This document shows positions 1 through 11,169 of a stretch of DNA of 64,000 nucleotides, one piece after another (positions within the stretch are counted from its first letter, which is position 1; each line of letters opens with the position of its first letter). The notes below the pieces were generated by a model. The model worked only from the letters and a program-made list of their open reading frames with translations. It was not told where the DNA came from and made no database searches. A program made the position numbers and the translations under genes. The stretch comes from Malurus cyaneus samueli (taxonomy: Eukaryota; Chordata; Aves; Passeriformes; Maluridae): positions 78,205,948-78,269,947 of the forward strand of contig CM019215.1 in NCBI GenBank assembly GCA_009741485.1, given 5' to 3'.

Positions 1-417
1 AACAGAGAGAGATGTAATTATTGTAATCCAATCACTGGAACTCAGAGATTTTGATTGTCCCATTTCCCTATGTGAATTGCTTGAATCTGAATTTTATGTC
101 AAACTTAGTCTTTTTTCCACCTTCAAATAAGCATTATAAAACTGATTAAAAGACAATTCCAAGCCAGAGGACATTCCACCCTCTCTTGTTTTTATACTGA
201 CCTTTTACCTAAATACAGAGTTCCTTTTGGACTTTAATATTCTGTGATTTCCGAAAACATTCCTTTATTTGATCGCTGTGACAGGTTTATTGGGTATGGA
301 CTACTCACAGGCAATATTGGGATCATAGATATACAACAGGAAAAGTAGTTGAAAGTTTTGTTTTAAATAAATTCAGATTCTTTCACGTTTTTGCCATCAC
401 TAACAAGTATTATGGGC
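1..417. other. Unique left flank, no gene seen
   Basis: AT-rich DNA without a coding signal or a repeat I recognise. It is the part of the left end that is not repeated after the first gap: the second copy of block A begins at the base matching 418. Confidence 0.6.
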
Positions 418-2263
418 TGTAAAGAAGGTTTTAGCTGCCCATCAGCCCAAGCCCCCATTCCCAGCCAGTGATACCAGGAAAGCTATTTTCCCAGGGCTCA
501 GAGGAGAGCAAAGCAATCCTGAGTGACAGAGTCTCATAGCTCCTGCTTATTTCAAAATTCAGAAGCAGCTCAGGTGCAGAACTTAGCCTCTTACAGAGGC
601 AAGCATAGAAAAAGCAGACTGCACAGTTAAATAGTTACTGGGCCAAATATCTGAATGTCTGTCTACACCACAGTCAAAGTGTCTGAGACATTCAGTAATA
701 TAAAGGCAAATTTTAGCTGTATGTTACTCGTTCACTGATTGCTCACTTCGGAGGAACTGATAAATGCTACACAAATCAATGCATTTTAAATACATGAGGC
801 TAGAAAATGGAAGTCAATCTGGAAAGTTAGATTCTGTATCTCTAGCATTTGCTATGTGAATACAGTAAATTCTTTGATTTTATAGTCTCTGTCCCTTGTC
901 TATATAACCTTCCTAACATACTGCTCACAAAAAAAAAAACAGTTTTATAATTTAATTTATTAAATCTACTTCCGTTATATGGATGATTCTTGAAGAAAAT
1001 TTAATGAAAGAACGAGCATTTCTGCATTCAGAACAGGGGTTGAACACTGTGCAGTGATCCTGCACGCAAGAATGGAGCTGAATGGGACTAACTGATCATT
1101 AACCAAGCACAGTCCCTCATCTGCAAGAATGACATAAATAATGTGGCATAAAGTACAGTGTAATTATATATCTGAGGAATTATCACAATGACACACACAA
1201 GGGGATTAAATTATTGCTTTGCAGACGATCCATATTCTAACATCTCTTACTTGTGAATGTTTTTGACTTCATGATGATTTTACGGCATGTAATAAAATCT
1301 CGGTGGGAGAGAGTAGATGATGTGGCAAACCACATATATTAAACTAACTCCTTCATATATTTGTTTCTTCTGAAGAGAGATGAGTGAATGCTTCCATTAC
1401 CTTCATTAGAAGTTCCCAAACTGTTTTTTTTAGGGAAAAGAAGAGAAAGTCATTAAGTTGGGGACACAAGTACAAGGTTGAAGTAGTTATTTTTCACTTA
1501 TCTGGTGTTGATCTCACTGTTCTTCATTTTACTCGGTTAGCAGTAAGCTTCTTTAACCTTACTTTAGTCTTTAACTAATAATGTTTTTCAAAAAGTAAAC
1601 TTTTACTGAAAAAAATGTTGATATATTTTGACTTGAAAATACAGGAGAAATGTTCTTCATGTTACAAAAAATATAGAAGGCAACCTTGAGGAACCCTTTT
1701 TCTGAAGTCCAGTTCGTCTTCCATTACTTAGGTTTACTTCATTTATGAAAGAAACATCAGCCTGTGTTTAGTAGAGGAAAGTGTAAGCCAAAACCTGAAA
1801 AGTTCCATTTGGTATGGCAATTTTCCTCTGCAAGTTTGTGACGCAGTCTGCAGTCACTAGACAATAAAGGTAATACTTGTGTTCTTCTGGATGCTGATGT
1901 CTTATCTTAATGGGTTAAAATGCACTTGAATGATCCTGCCACTACGGTAATAGAATAAATGTGGCTGATGGGAAGTATGAGTATTATCCTTCCTCAGGGC
2001 TATTTCATAATAAAAATTATTTCTAACTCTTCCATGACTTCTTATGGATTGTCTGAGGAGGAAGGGCTCTACCTGATCTTGGTTCAAGGAGGGGAGGGGT
2101 CCTTATGCCTGGGGCAGGACCGTGTCTATGGCACTCTTAGAGGTATTAAGTGATGCACTTGTTCCATGGTAGGCATCTATTTTGCTAACTAAACTTTTTG
2201 CAGAAATCTAAAGTTGATCTCTGCTCTACTTCTGAGGACTACTTGTTACCTCTCTTTCTCTGA

Positions 2264-2423
2264 ACAGCAAAAAAAACCAACAAAACAAACAAAAAACCTA
2301 AAAAACCAACCGAAAAAAAAATAAATAAAAAAAAACAACAAAAAAAAACCAAAAAAACCAAAACAACAACAAAAAAAACCAAAAAAAAAAAAAAAAAAAC
2401 AAAAAACAAAAAACAAAAAACCT
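2264..2423 (+). repeat. A/C-rich low-complexity tract
   Basis: About 160 bp of A runs broken by single or paired C (AAAAC, AAAACC). It has no fixed unit. The second copy is at about 13030-13184 and differs in run lengths, as expected for slippage and read error. Apparent F/L/V-rich open frames on the other strand are by-products. Confidence 0.85.
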
Positions 2424-2596
2424 AATTATTGATCTTATTTCTAGATAATGTGGGAAGTTTATGTAGGGGGCAACCGAAGGAACGGGTAGGATTTGCATAC
2501 CTTTTCAGAGAGTCATGGAAACAACTTCTCTCATAGTTTGAAAACAGTTCAGTGTCTGTGGGCCTGATTGACTTGTTTCTTGTCCTTTCCTCACAG

Positions 2597-2739
2597 AAAA
2601 TGTGAGAAGATTGGAAAAACAGAAAAATGTTCAGCTGGTTCCTGCTTGCACTTGTTCTCGTAAACCAAGGAATCAAATGAAAAATCTTCCTGCTCTGCCC
2701 TCAGGGACTCATCAGAAAAATGTAGCAGGGACAAAACTG
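2597..2739 (+). other. Candidate 143-nt coding exon (unproven)
   Basis: A pyrimidine-rich acceptor ending in CAG at 2594-2596 precedes it, and a GTAAAG donor follows at 2740. Of the three frames only one is open. It starts two bases into the exon and runs 47 codons to end exactly on the CTG before the donor. The peptide begins NVRRLEKQKNVQLVPACTC and is basic and polar. I do not recognise a family. In the noisy second copy (about 13355-13492) the frame is broken by indels. An open stretch of this size can arise by chance in AT-rich DNA, so this is a lead only. Confidence 0.2.
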
Positions 2740-3033
2740 GTAAAGTTCTCTAAATCCTTCTCTCTTCACTAGAAGGATTTGCCTGAAAATGCACACAGAC
2801 AGAAGAGAATTGATATTCACAGAAAATTTAGTTGCTGAGACACTTATGGGGTCTGACAGCAAAAAAGCTTTGTTCTGGAGAAATAAAACAGAACCAGTCA
2901 GGAAGGATGTGAGCTTAGCCAGGCAGATGAACCATGTGTAAATTCTGGCTAGCAGTCTGCATCACCCCAGCTGTGCAAGCTGAGGAACAAGTTTGTACCG
3001 GTTCCCGCCACCGTGATGTTTCAGATCCTGATT

Positions 3034-3065
3034 TGGTAAGCCTCCTCTTTGGTAAGCCTCCTCTT
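3034..3065 (+). repeat. 16-bp tandem duplication
   Basis: Two adjacent copies of TGGTAAGCCTCCTCTT. The pair is still visible, with errors, near 13780-13810, so it existed before the block was duplicated in the assembly. Confidence 0.85.
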
Positions 3066-4545
3066 AGAAATGTCTAATTTTAGCTGCATTTTATGAGTAT
3101 TTAATGTTCTGCTTATGATCATTGTTGGAGTCAGCAGCAGTAGCTGTCTCTTCACTGTATTCCCCAGGTTTTCTTTCATGTAATTGTTTTTCTATTTCTC
3201 CATTTGATAATTTATCAAAATCTAGATTGGAATGAAGACGCATTAGGAAAGATGAGAACAGAAAAAGTCACATCCCGAAGGAAATTATGTGCTGTCACCA
3301 GACGGGAAAAGGGAGTAGATGTTTTAATTTTAGAGTAATAAAAAAATCAAAAAATCTTGTAATGTATGACCCAGCAGGAATGAAGAGAAGGTGATAAAAA
3401 GGCTATTTTGATGTCATCCAAAGCTCTCTTTTTATTTTTTGTTTTATTAAACTGATAAATTTTTGTATTATTTGAGGGAAATCAGTCTTCATAGCAATAA
3501 AACTATCTTTATTTTCCTCACTGTATATTTGCATGTGAATTATGCAAAGAGAAATGAATTTCCAATTATTTATTTTCTATTTCTACAGTCACGTTGTGTC
3601 ACCTCCTAAGTATCACTCAGAAGACTGGTCTGCGCTACAGAAAAAATAGATGCAATAAAAACCAGAAGTAGGAATATACTGTCTGATTATTGGAGAGGGG
3701 AAAAATTTTCCCTATGCTGACAGAGAATTAAGACTGTTCTCTCTATATGTGTAGATGTGTGCATTTGCATAGAGACCTTTTATGCAAAATTCTGAAATGG
3801 AAATCCATGAAATTTTTTAACAAATACTTCCTCGGTCAGTTTGTAATGCAGAATTTCTTCTATTGATACACAACTGTTATTGCAATAGATGTAAAAGAAT
3901 GGCAAACAAATCAAGGAAGTATTGCTCCTTGATTTCATGCATCTTTTGATTGAGCACCGGGTAATAGTCACCCATGCATTCTTGAATTCCTTTAGCAAGT
4001 TCATCACCTGTGCAATAGATGCCCAGCAGAAAAAAAACTACACGCTAGGATGAACACCAAGCACAATTTTGCCTGTCCTTACTCCGATTTCTCAGAGAAT
4101 CAGAGGATTATCCCCAGCAATGGACTGCAGATGGCCATTTGATGATGGAGCCTGGGAACTACAGGGCAGTAGTGTGTCTTTGTTCATTCTGATATAAAAA
4201 CTTTTGATTCATAACTACCCAACCACTCACATCATTATGTAAAGATGGAAAGCAGACTGAAAGGAATGAATTAACAGAAGAAGAAAGGGAAGCTTTAAAC
4301 ATTCACCTGCTTTTTTTCTTCTTTTTTTTTCCTGCTTTGGAGACAGGCTTGTGAAATTTTAGAGTTGATTCTATTTTCAATGTCTTCTAAAAGTGCTTTG
4401 ATTCTAACTGAACATTTTTCATAATGTCATTCTAAACCAAGTTATTATTCAGATGAGTCTCTCATGCATGAACAACGTAGTTGAAATGGCTTGTAAATAT
4501 ATTAGCAGGGCAAATATGTATTAACTTGCTGCCTTAGGTTATAAG

Positions 4546-4563
4546 CCTTCTTTTAAAAGAAGG
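4546..4563. repeat. Perfect 18-bp palindrome
   Basis: CCTTCTTTTAAAAGAAGG is its own reverse complement. It is unchanged at 15253-15270 in copy 2. No function can be read from it; it could form a small cruciform. Confidence 0.8.
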
Positions 4564-4727
4564 TAATATTTGTGTAGAGTGAATAGCTTTATTGAATTAT
4601 AACTTATAATGCAGCAGTACATGCTGTCAATAAATGACATTGTGTTTCTGTAATGGTTGTATTTGAGGAGAGACACCGTAATCACAGAAAAGCAGCTACT
4701 TAGAGTAGAAGTTCTGGAAACTTTATC

Positions 4728-4750
4728 TTTTTTTTTTTTTTTTTTTTTTT
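4728..4750 (+). repeat. Poly-T run (23 T)
   Basis: A homopolymer between CTTTATC and CCCTCCCC. The copy-2 equivalent, near 15438-15459, is interrupted by a G, probably a sequencing error. Confidence 0.85.
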
Positions 4751-5287
4751 CCCTCCCCTGAGTAAAGACTGGAAACAGATCTCATTTTTGCAAAAACCAC
4801 TTTTTTCTTATAGCTTGACTTACAGTAAAGCTGGATGCAAAATCTAAGAAATGCCTTATGCTTTCAGTTATTAATCACGTATCACTTTCTACTGTCTTGT
4901 ACACTAAAAATGATGAGTGCCTCAAGATTTGAATCAAACTTTGCAAACTTATTTTTTAACTGTTAATCAGTAGATGTAGCCAGGCAGTTATGACTAAGCA
5001 ATTGCATTGTGAACATTGCAGGTTTGGTTAATCTTTCGTTTTAAGAAAAGGCAAGACAATCCCAAGATTAATGGGCAGTCTAGACAACAGGCAGCAGCAG
5101 TGAAATGAGCAGTAACTAGTGAAAAATTATTTCTGGTTGTGGGAAGTCACAAGCACTGACTCATTGATCACCTTCTCAAAATGGACCCCAGACTCAAATG
5201 GAGGGAACTGCACACAGGGCTAATTAACATGAGAAGAGAGAGATATAACGAGTAGCACATAGGGGTTTGGGCACTAAATAATTAAAA

Positions 5288-5344
5288 AGTTATTAATCTG
5301 TAACCAGTAACTGCATAAATAGCTAGAAGTTATTAATCTGTAAC
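5288..5344 (+). repeat. 17-bp direct repeat, 40 bp apart
   Basis: AGTTATTAATCTGTAAC occurs at 5288-5304 and again at 5328-5344. The copy-2 region (about 15990-16042) keeps a degraded version. It is probably a simple local duplication. Confidence 0.75.
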
Positions 5345-6287
5345 AATGCTGATGCCTCAGTTTGTTAAAATGCAAATATGGTAAAGTTTTGATGATAGGG
5401 GAACCAACCTTTTGTGGTATACCATCCAACTCTCTATTTTGCCCAAACTAGAATCAAAAATCGTAATCGCCCCCATCTGTGTGAATTGGTGTTGCACACT
5501 GGGTAATGAGTACACATTTGGAACAACAGAAGGATTAACACAGAGGCTCTTTATCCATTATTTGTGTCCAAAGAACAACCTAGCATTTCCTTTCAGTGCA
5601 GACTTGTGCTACAGTCTTCATTACCAGTCTCCAGTATTAACTTCATAAATTTCAAATTTTGCGTGCAGATGCTTACAAGATAGAAATAGATTGGTATTTG
5701 CACAAATTATTTTTTCCAAAACTCGTGGTGCTTTAAAAATATAAATTTGCAATTACATTTTTTCAATGTGTGTATCTCTTCAGAAAACTAACATCTACAG
5801 TGGTGTGCAGAATCAACTTGTCTTCCTGGATACAATAATAAGGTTGTCTATCTCATTCTAACAATTCTGTATCACCTACACTCATTTAAGAGCAAAAAAG
5901 GAAAACATTCACGATGTATTTTGAGATCTGTTGAGAGTTGTTACCATTTGATTTCACAGGGTATATATATTAGATAAATAGACCAACAGTCTGACTTTTC
6001 CACATATGGCACTTTTGACAGTACTGCAATGCTGTAGGGTTGGCAGATGGAGCAATTATATATTTTCTAGTTAGGAAGTAACCTTTAAAGTAAGACTAAT
6101 GTAACATAGAATATGGCATGATTTAAGAAATTTCTACTTGTGCTCTCACTAGGTAATAACTTTCAGTGTTGTTGGACTATTGAAATTATTTTCCTCTAAT
6201 TAAGATGTCTATAAAGCCATCCTCTGGCATTCAGCTAGGACATATGTGAATATATCAGAGTTGAGTTGTTTGATGAACAAGTTGTGG

Positions 6288-6434
6288 TTTTGCTTTGTTT
6301 TTTTTTGTTTTTGTTTTTTTTTTTTTGTTTTGTGTTTTTGTTTGTTTGTTTTGTTTTTGGTTTTTTTTGTTTTTTTTTTTGTTTGGGTTTTTTTTTGGTT
6401 TTTTTTTTTTTTTTTTTTTGGTTGTTTTTTTAAT
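6288..6434 (+). repeat. T/G-rich low-complexity tract
   Basis: About 150 bp of T runs broken by G, the strand mirror of the A/C tract at 2264-2423. The second copy is at about 16970-17112 with different run lengths. Lysine-rich or phenylalanine-rich frames across it are artefacts. Confidence 0.85.
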
Positions 6435-8365
6435 TAAAGCATGATATGGCTTCATTTTGCCATTCAGAAACCAGAAAAATGTTAAAGAAATGTCAGCAGA
6501 ACCATTTTAGAATGTCAAATTTTAAAATATTTAGTAACAATTGACTCTAAAGCGGTCGGGGTACTTTTATTTTTTCTCTTTGTATCATTTCTGTTTTAAG
6601 TACATTCTCAAAATCAGTAAATCATGCATATTTTGAAGAAAATATTCAGAACATATCCAAACTATGTTGAAATACTCAGACTATTATGGATCTTTATTTT
6701 TCATATTGCAGCCTGTGACTTCCCAAATTTTCCATCAAGAGTTTTGTTTACTGAGATGTTTACAATACACTGGGGCTTTGTCCTTTGTGGAGTGTACCTC
6801 AGCCTTCAACCTCATAGTTTGTGTTTCTCTGTTTAATGATGTAGTTCGACCAGACAAAAACAAAGGAAAGAACGCTATTGTGAATATATGAATGTGAATT
6901 AATCATTATGTAACATCTTATGTATTCATTTATCTTGTAGTTACCAGGATTCTACAAATAAAACATTCAGCAGATTTCTACTCAAGGTACACCTCATGGC
7001 TTATTTGGTCATGACATTCAGGTGTCTGTTGCTAACCTTGGATATTTGCCACTATTAAAAATTTAGCTTCTGCATAAATAAACTGTCCTTGAGCAACACA
7101 TTTGACTCAAAAGTAAGAAGATTCAAGTTATTTACTGACTCAGGCATTCATATTAGCTTCCTTACTATTGTGTAAGGTAGACCTTTGGCCACAAGAGACT
7201 CCTGCTATGGCTTCTTGAAATTCATAGTTAGATTAATATATCTATTAACAATCAGTACAGCTATTCATCTGCATGAAAACAGCAGTATGGTTTTAATAAG
7301 AACTTAACATAATATAATGTACATAATAAATCTTTTTCGCTTCAAATTCAGTGATAAATTCACTGAAAAAAAAAATAAGAAGGGGAAGGGGAAAATAAGG
7401 ATAAATAGTTATCTTCATGTCTCATTAACCAAACAAATGAATTTCAAAATCTATGAAAGGTGCTTCGTACCACCTAGGCAGACTTAAGAAATGTGGTGGA
7501 AAAATGCACAATTCCTGCCACAACATATCAGGAAGAAAGCAGGCAGAGTCTCACTTTTAATGAGGCCCCTTAGCTTCTGATCTCCCATCTCCTTTGTTGG
7601 TAGTTATATATCTTTACTCTCACGTTTAATCAGAATACAGAATAGTCAGCGATACACCACAGAAATTATTCTTAGTTGTTATTTTCAAATTTTGTGTCTT
7701 AATCTATGTGAATTAGAATGACAAATGAGAATGCACTGAAAAAGGATTTATATAATGTCAGTGACAATATCTACTTCCATTGTTCCTTCCTGTTTATTTG
7801 TCTCTGAAACAGTGGAGAGAGGGAAAGTGGCCCTTTCTTCTCTGAGGTTGGCTGTCAACTTTACCTTCTGCCCTTACTTTTAAAGACATGAGGTGGTGCC
7901 ATCTGTGTCCCTTCACACAGAGCCCAAATTGCCGTTAGTAAGAACAATGAGGTTTTTCCCTCCACAGGAGCCAGGAGCATACGGGTCGGTAATGGTCTAT
8001 TCTGGTACTTGAGGAGTATGTGTTGAAAAGTTTCTGTTCTCTTTTCCAAAATACTCAGTTCCCAACCTGCTTTTCCTTATTACTCTCACTTCTCTTGTTT
8101 AAGCATCAGCCAGTAAAATTAAATAGGTCTTTCTAGGAGTTTCTATGTGATTTCTTCTTGTCTTTTTCTCTCCTCTCTGATATTATTCCTAGTTTCCTCC
8201 TTACTAATACTTTTCCACATTTTTGTCTTTTCTCTTTCCATTTCCTCCTTGTCCTCTTCTACTACCCTATGGCTAGACAATCAAAGAGTAGGAAATTCGT
8301 GCTATGGGGCATACAAACCACATAGTCATGATTCTTTTCATAATATGTCCCCTAAAACATTGCAT

Positions 8366-8757
8366 AAAATCACTGAATTATTTGGGTTGAAAGAGACTTC
8401 TTGAGATCATCTAGTCCAACATTTTTCTACCTGAGCAGATTCAGCTACATCAGATTGACAGACACAATGTTTGTCTGGATTTTGGGTGTCTCCAAGAATG
8501 AAGACTCCATAACCTTGCTGGGTATCCTGCCCCAGTGTTTGACCACCCTCAGAGTAATGAAGTAATTTTCACTGTTCAGATGGAATTTCACATTTTTCAA
8601 TTCATGCTCCTTGCACCCATGCTCCTGTCACTGGGTGAAACAAAGAGTCCATCTCTCTCATCCTCATCCCTTCCCATCATAGATTTATAGACATCAAAAA
8701 GGTCCTTACCAGCCTTTGTTTTCAGCCTGAACAGTCCCAGTTGTCTGTGCTCTTTAC
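8366..8757 (-). mobile_element. CR1 LINE fragment, 3' part
   Basis: The plus strand shows the reverse complement of a CR1 3' end. The segment GAGATCATCTAGTCCAACA comes first, then a stretch with TGACCACCCTCAGAGT and CTCCTGTCACTGGG, then TTTATAGACAT, and finally CAGCCTGAACAGTCCCAG. Those are in the order expected for the CR1 tail read backwards. It is diverged and 5'-truncated, as most CR1 copies are, and has no usable frame. The second copy lies at 19020-19405. Confidence 0.85.
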
Positions 8758-11023
8758 TGTGCAAAAATAGAAGAAAATGTAATAGCTGGACTCTGAACTG
8801 GACAGATTCCAAGGTGGCTGAAGCAAACACTCATAACTATGACAAAAAATTAACCACCTGAAACAATTTAGAGTGTTGAATAATTTATTTTAAATCAATG
8901 GATTTGTCCTGGAAAAGGTCTTGGCTACTCATAAGATACACAGGACAATGAATATCTTAATTTCAGCATGTTCAACATTTAATGCCTTGCTGAAGTAAAA
9001 TTTTCCACAGCTGTTGAAACTTGGCTTTCCAAAATTTGTCCTCTTGCACTTCCTAAGTGTGAGTATGAAAAAATATATAACAAAAATTATAGCGAAAAAT
9101 AATTATTAAAAAAATCACAAACCAATCAATATTATTTAGCATTCACTTTTTTCTTCTTTTCCCATTCTCTGCTGAATTCTCCTTTACTTCTTATCTGTAT
9201 TCTTTTAATACTACTTTACCCATGTTGATATCACCATGATTTCTCAATTATGCCTCTTGACATCAGAAGCAGCATGTCCTGATTTTGTGTCCAAAATTGT
9301 TTCTGGCCAATGCAGAAGGTCCCATACCTGCGAGCACTGACAATATATCAAAGGGCTTTACACGAGCAGTTTAGCACAAGGCTGTGCTTCCATGATTTTT
9401 TTCTCTCTCAGCATGTGTGTGAGAGCCTGATATTTGCACATGGGAATTCTACTTCTTAATTCTACTACTCAAGAAGCAGAGGATGGACAACACCAGGCCT
9501 AATAAATGGTTTTCCCATCCTGGTATTCTTAGCATTCCCAGCTGTAAGGTCACTTGGGCAAATTTACTATGCTCCTCACCATTCTTCCACTTTTATTCCC
9601 TTTCCTCCATGTTAGTAAACATACCAAGAGATGTTTTTTCCACTTTTTTTTCAGAACAATTAATTAGCAAAAGAGAGACTAGATAGTTTTGCAAGAAGAT
9701 TAGTTTATGGGTGTGTTAAGTACTTTACCACTGGAAGTTGTACATGCTTATTGGAGTTTGCAGCTCCTTTTTCTTACTTTTAAATTATATTGTTAACTGT
9801 TAAGAATTACTCTTGTTTGCATTAGTTTGTTTCAAAAAGGTGGGAGAAAGTACACACATTTAAATCCAGAATCTTTTTTATTTCAGTCATGGCTCACTAA
9901 ATAAATATTCTCTGCAGTACTTTAATAGCACTGATGTATATTTCCATGGGAGTGATAGAATTGCATAAGATTAGCTCACACAGCTCCTGCATTATCAGAA
10001 GTTTCTGCAAGACACTTAACTTTTTAACTGCATCACTTCAGAAAATGGCAGAGTACCATGTAAATGGCATCTCTTAGGAAACCATAATTACAGAGTCGTT
10101 GAATTAAATTCAGACATCTTAAGTATCACATGCATTTTCATGGAAGAAAGCAAAAGTAAAAAAAGAGCTTGCTTTCTACTCTTTCAGTTTTTTGTTGCTT
10201 CCCTATTACAAGCAGGCTTAAAGAAGCAGAAAATATTCTTTTATGGATATCATATAAATAGAGAGCTCATCTGTTAAGTCAGAAAAGCCCTTATTAATGT
10301 GGCGGCTCCATAGCCTGGGTGCATACATATGTCATATCATATGACAGGGCATTGCTTGCTGAACAACCTTCTGGCTTCAGACATATGCCATTTCCTATAA
10401 CCAAACACACAGGGCCACGTCAAACAATGCCTTCTGACAATAGGTATGTATTCAGGGAAACAGCTATTAACATAGTGCACAAATACTCTAATATTTGTGT
10501 CTGGTGGCTGCAAGCAAAGAACTTTTTGCCTGTAATATTTCTATAGCTCCTTTAAATATGTTATATTTTTACTTCTGGTTGTTGAGATGTATTGTTGAAT
10601 GTGTTGGGATGTGTTACAACTTTAGAGAAGCAGTAACTTTCCAACTTAAAGTGCCGGATGGTGAGGCATGGATAGTAGTAGAGCAGAAGGGGTACTACAA
10701 GTGATTTTAAGATTTCCCTTTTTAACCAGTAAGAACAAAACGCTGGACATTTTTTTCTTGATCCTCAAGCAATATGAGGTTTAAGTCTTGCTTACGTTCT
10801 ATTGGATACGTGTATCCATTGTACTCCTGTCTTCGATTATATTGATATTACAGCCAGAATAAGCTGATGAAATGTTTTTGTTTTCAAATGTGTTTTTATC
10901 CCGAAGCTTCATGCTCACACAGAATGGCACTTTGTTAACTCTGTTGATAATGTCCTTTACTGTCAGTTTGATTGTTGTTGGTTTTGTTGGTTTGCTTTAG
11001 GTTTTTTTTGTGGGTTTGTTTTG
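8758..11023. other. Gene-free AT-rich DNA at the right end of block A
   Basis: No gene or recognised repeat. It contains the near-palindrome TGGATACGTGTATCCA near 10803. The last 350 bp or so (about 10675-11023) match 21340-21686 almost perfectly, unlike the rest of the block. That suggests two original contigs overlapped here and were not merged. Confidence 0.5.
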
Positions 11024-11096
11024 TATTTTTAAATTTTCACAATTTCCTTACTACTAGTTTAAACCAAATACATTGCTTTCATTTTAGACTTTCAGG

Positions 11097-11128
<32 letters not shown>

Positions 11129-11144
11129 CACTTTATGCAGCAGA
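11024..11144 (+). repeat. Orphan 120-bp segment X, copy 1
   Basis: After block A ends, the text switches to a segment with a run of about 30 T followed by TTCACTTTATGCAGCAGA. A noisy version of the same segment lies at 42539-42650, just before block B copy 2. It does not match the sequence that follows block A in copy 2 (from 21687). It ends at a gap, so its true context is unknown. Confidence 0.7.
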
Positions 11145-11169
11145 NNNNNNNNNNNNNNNNNNNNNNNNN
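11145..11169. other. Assembly gap, 25 N
   Basis: Twenty-five N. The second gap has exactly the same length, so this is a placeholder and not a measured distance. The base after it matches position 418. Confidence 0.98.

Larger units (their letters stand above)
418..8365. other. Gene-free AT-rich DNA of block A
   Basis: I find no convincing gene. Open frames are short and mostly come from A- or T-rich tracts. Contents worth naming are listed separately: low-complexity tracts, a candidate exon at 2597-2739, a coding-like patch on the minus strand at 3780-4019 and small repeats. The rest carries no element I recognise. The matching stretch in copy 2 is about 11170-19019. Confidence 0.55.
418..11023 (+). 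repeat. Block A, copy 1 (clean copy of a 10.6-kb duplication)
   Basis: This stretch reappears in the same order and orientation at 11170-21686. Shared landmarks in order are the A/C-rich tract (2264-2423), the doubled 16-mer (3034-3065), the 18-bp palindrome (4546-4563), the T/G-rich tract (6288-6434), a CR1 on the minus strand (8366-8757) and the GGATAC..GTATCC site near 10804. Copy 1 is the smoother text and continues naturally from the unique flank. I infer that it is the primary assembly and that copy 2 is a false or haplotypic duplicate. Confidence 0.88.

Noticed and set aside
6255..6455. Lysine-rich and phenylalanine-rich small open frames
   Set aside because: They are translations of the T/G low-complexity tract.
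7941..7985. Possible 21-nt plus-strand microexon after TTTTTCCCTCCACAG
   Set aside because: The donor (GTAATG) is weak, the segment is too short to judge and nothing around it supports a gene.
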